Shown here piece by piece: positions 25,271 to 26,240 of a DNA stretch of 26,240 nt. Source of the stretch: an uncultured Odoribacter sp. (GTDB lineage: Bacteria > Bacteroidota > Bacteroidia > Bacteroidales > Marinifilaceae); NCBI GenBank assembly GCA_900541415.1, contig UQJP01000039.1, positions 1 to 26,240 on the forward strand. The letters run 5' to 3'. The number at the start of each line of letters is the position of its first letter. Position 1 is the stretch's first letter. The position numbers were made by a program, and so were the translations under genes. The notes below the pieces were generated by a model. The model was given only the letters and a program-made list of their open reading frames with translations, was not told where the DNA came from and made no database searches.

Positions 25271-25288
25271 TGCCGTTATCCAACGGCA
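25271..25288 (-). terminator. Possible terminator between Crp/Fnr and EamA genes
   Basis: A 7-bp perfect stem (25271-25277 with 25282-25288, 4-nt loop) is followed on the minus strand by CTATTTTAG. It lies 51 nt past the Crp/Fnr stop. The T-tract is short, so it may be partial or instead part of the EamA leader. Confidence 0.4.
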
Positions 25289-25339
25289 TTGCAAAGATCG
25301 AAAAAATAAAAAGGAATCGATTTTACATATGTAAAAAAA

Positions 25340-25906
25340 TCATTGAACTCCGGCACGAATCCGGCTCAGGGAAACCTGGGATATTCCCAGATAAGAAGCA
25401 ATATGCCGTAAAGGCACTTTTTTCAGTATTTCAGGCTCATGTTCCAGCAATGAATGATAACGCTGCGCAGCAGACATAAAATTCCGTTCCATGAAAAGCC
25501 TTTCCAATTTCAATACAACCACATCCGACATCCTCCTCCCCAGATTAGCCAACCCATTATAAGTTTCGAAAAGCACGTTCAGGCACTTATTTTCGATGCG
25601 CAACAATTTACATTCCTCCAGCAATTCTATATTCTCATAACCCGGCTTATCGTAAACATAAGCGTTCATAGACAACAAAGCCATCCCCGCCGAAGCAAAC
25701 CAAATGGTAATGTCTTTACCTTCCTGATAAAAAAAACCTCGTGCTAACCCCTCCACAATAAAGTAAGTATAATCCTCCACCTTCCCCGCCGTCATAATTC
25801 GGCTTCCTTTAGGCAAAACGATCTGCTCCGTATGATCCAGCAACACCTGTACCTCATCATCCGACAATGGATAAACTTCACGAATCTTCCTGATAAAATC
25901 TTCCAT
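25340..25906 (-). CDS. Crp/Fnr-family transcriptional regulator
   Basis: Probable DNA-binding regulator. The 188-residue product has a cyclic-nucleotide-binding-type barrel (about 20-115: VLPKGSRIMTAGKVEDYTYF, IVEGLARGFFYQEGKDITIW). A long dimer helix follows (about 118-150), then a short helix-turn-helix at the C-terminus (LRHIASYLGISQVSLSRIR, about 166-184). No N-terminal cysteine cluster is present, so it is not an Fe-S oxygen sensor of the Fnr type, and the residues that hold cAMP in Crp are not obvious. It lies upstream of, and on the same strand as, the EamA transporter and GNAT genes. The effector is unknown. Confidence 0.88.
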   Translation of the reverse strand: MEDFIRKIREVYPLSDDEVQVLLDHTEQIVLPKGSRIMTAGKVEDYTYFIVEGLARGFFYQEGKDITIWFASAGMALLSMNAYVYDKPGYENIELLEECKLLRIENKCLNVLFETYNGLANLGRRMSDVVVLKLERLFMERNFMSAAQRYHSLLEHEPEILKKVPLRHIASYLGISQVSLSRIRAGVQ

Positions 25907-26240
25907 GCTTCCTTTCTTACTTTACTATTCACAAAAATAAAGAAAATAAAAATACGATAACTTATCGGTCATTTAAAGAACATCGGGCCTTTTAAGCATA
26001 TCAGAACCAACAACAACCTATATATTAAAAAACATATTTTATCTTCCCTCAAATTTAACCTAATCTAAATATTACTTTCATCACATTAAGACGTAGTTTA
26101 TTCATAAAACTACATGGAACCTATTGGTTTAAGAATTTTTTCAAACAAATATTTTAGAACATTATTTTAAGTAAAACAAATAATTAATACATAAAAACAA
26201 ATACACAATATTGTAATTATGAAAAATAATATATTTATTT
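25907..26240. other. AT-rich right-end spacer without a complete gene
   Basis: A 334-nt stretch that is markedly AT-rich. It holds small inverted repeats: GTAGTTT at 26093-26099 with AAACTAC at 26107-26113, and ACAATATTGT near 26205-26214. An ATG at 26219 opens a frame (MKNNIFI) that runs off the window end and could start a plus-strand gene with a signal peptide, but seven codons are too few to call. Confidence 0.5.

Noticed and set aside
26219..26240. Start of a possible plus-strand gene (MKNNIFI) cut off by the window end.
   Set aside because: Only seven codons are visible and no promoter could be assigned.
1..26240. CRISPR arrays, tRNA genes, insertion sequences or prophage genes.
   Set aside because: No regularly spaced repeats, tRNA-like cloverleaf, transposase, integrase or phage structural gene was seen.

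Overview
The window looks like a chromosomal segment of a Bacteroidales (Bacteroidota) bacterium, probably an anaerobic gut resident. Evidence: several start sites are preceded by the Bacteroidota -7 promoter element TAnnTTTG, and Shine-Dalgarno sequences are weak or absent. The gene content also fits: an OprO/P-type porin, a DUF4294 protein, a short SSC-type lipoprotein, a secreted sialidase, a pyrophosphate-type phosphofructokinase and an oxygen-sensitive type of serine dehydratase. The genus cannot be fixed from sequence alone. No tRNA, 16S/23S rRNA, insertion sequence, prophage or CRISPR array was seen. The one structural RNA gene is RNase P RNA (rnpB).

Layout. 1-1.7 kb (minus): ribose-5-phosphate isomerase and a small lipoprotein. 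1.8-5.5 kb (plus): an apparent operon for an inner-membrane C4-dicarboxylate carrier, a periplasmic L-asparaginase and an outer-membrane porin, closed by a 15-bp bidirectional terminator. 5.6-9.5 kb: PPi-phosphofructokinase, a divergent L,D-transpeptidase, glucose-6-phosphate isomerase and a bifunctional-nuclease-family protein. 9.6-11.8 kb (minus): L-serine ammonia-lyase, rnpB and a YqgE/AlgH protein. 11.9-14.9 kb (plus): a DUF4294 protein, a FadR-type GntR regulator and an exo-sialidase. 15.0-18.5 kb (plus): DNA polymerase III delta, a GmhB-type heptose bisphosphate phosphatase and IMP dehydrogenase. 18.6-23.5 kb (minus): a 1,143-residue protein with three CbxX/CfxQ-type AAA+ modules, and a nitronate monooxygenase-family flavoprotein. 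23.7-25.9 kb (minus): a GNAT acetyltransferase, an EamA transporter and a Crp/Fnr regulator. The right end is an AT-rich stretch without a complete gene.

How the genes work together. RpiA, PPi-PFK and Pgi are core sugar-phosphate enzymes. The carrier-asparaginase-porin set reads as an envelope-spanning route that turns asparagine into aspartate and exchanges aspartate or fumarate for succinate. The GntR-sialidase pair carries two palindromes that match the FadR-family operator pattern, one of them over the sialidase promoter, so it looks like a small self-contained regulon.

The best candidate for something undescribed is the triple-AAA+ protein. Its three modules share a layout, but each has lost a different subset of catalytic residues, and all three have lost the usual arginine finger. 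Its N-terminal third is beta-rich and was not recognised.
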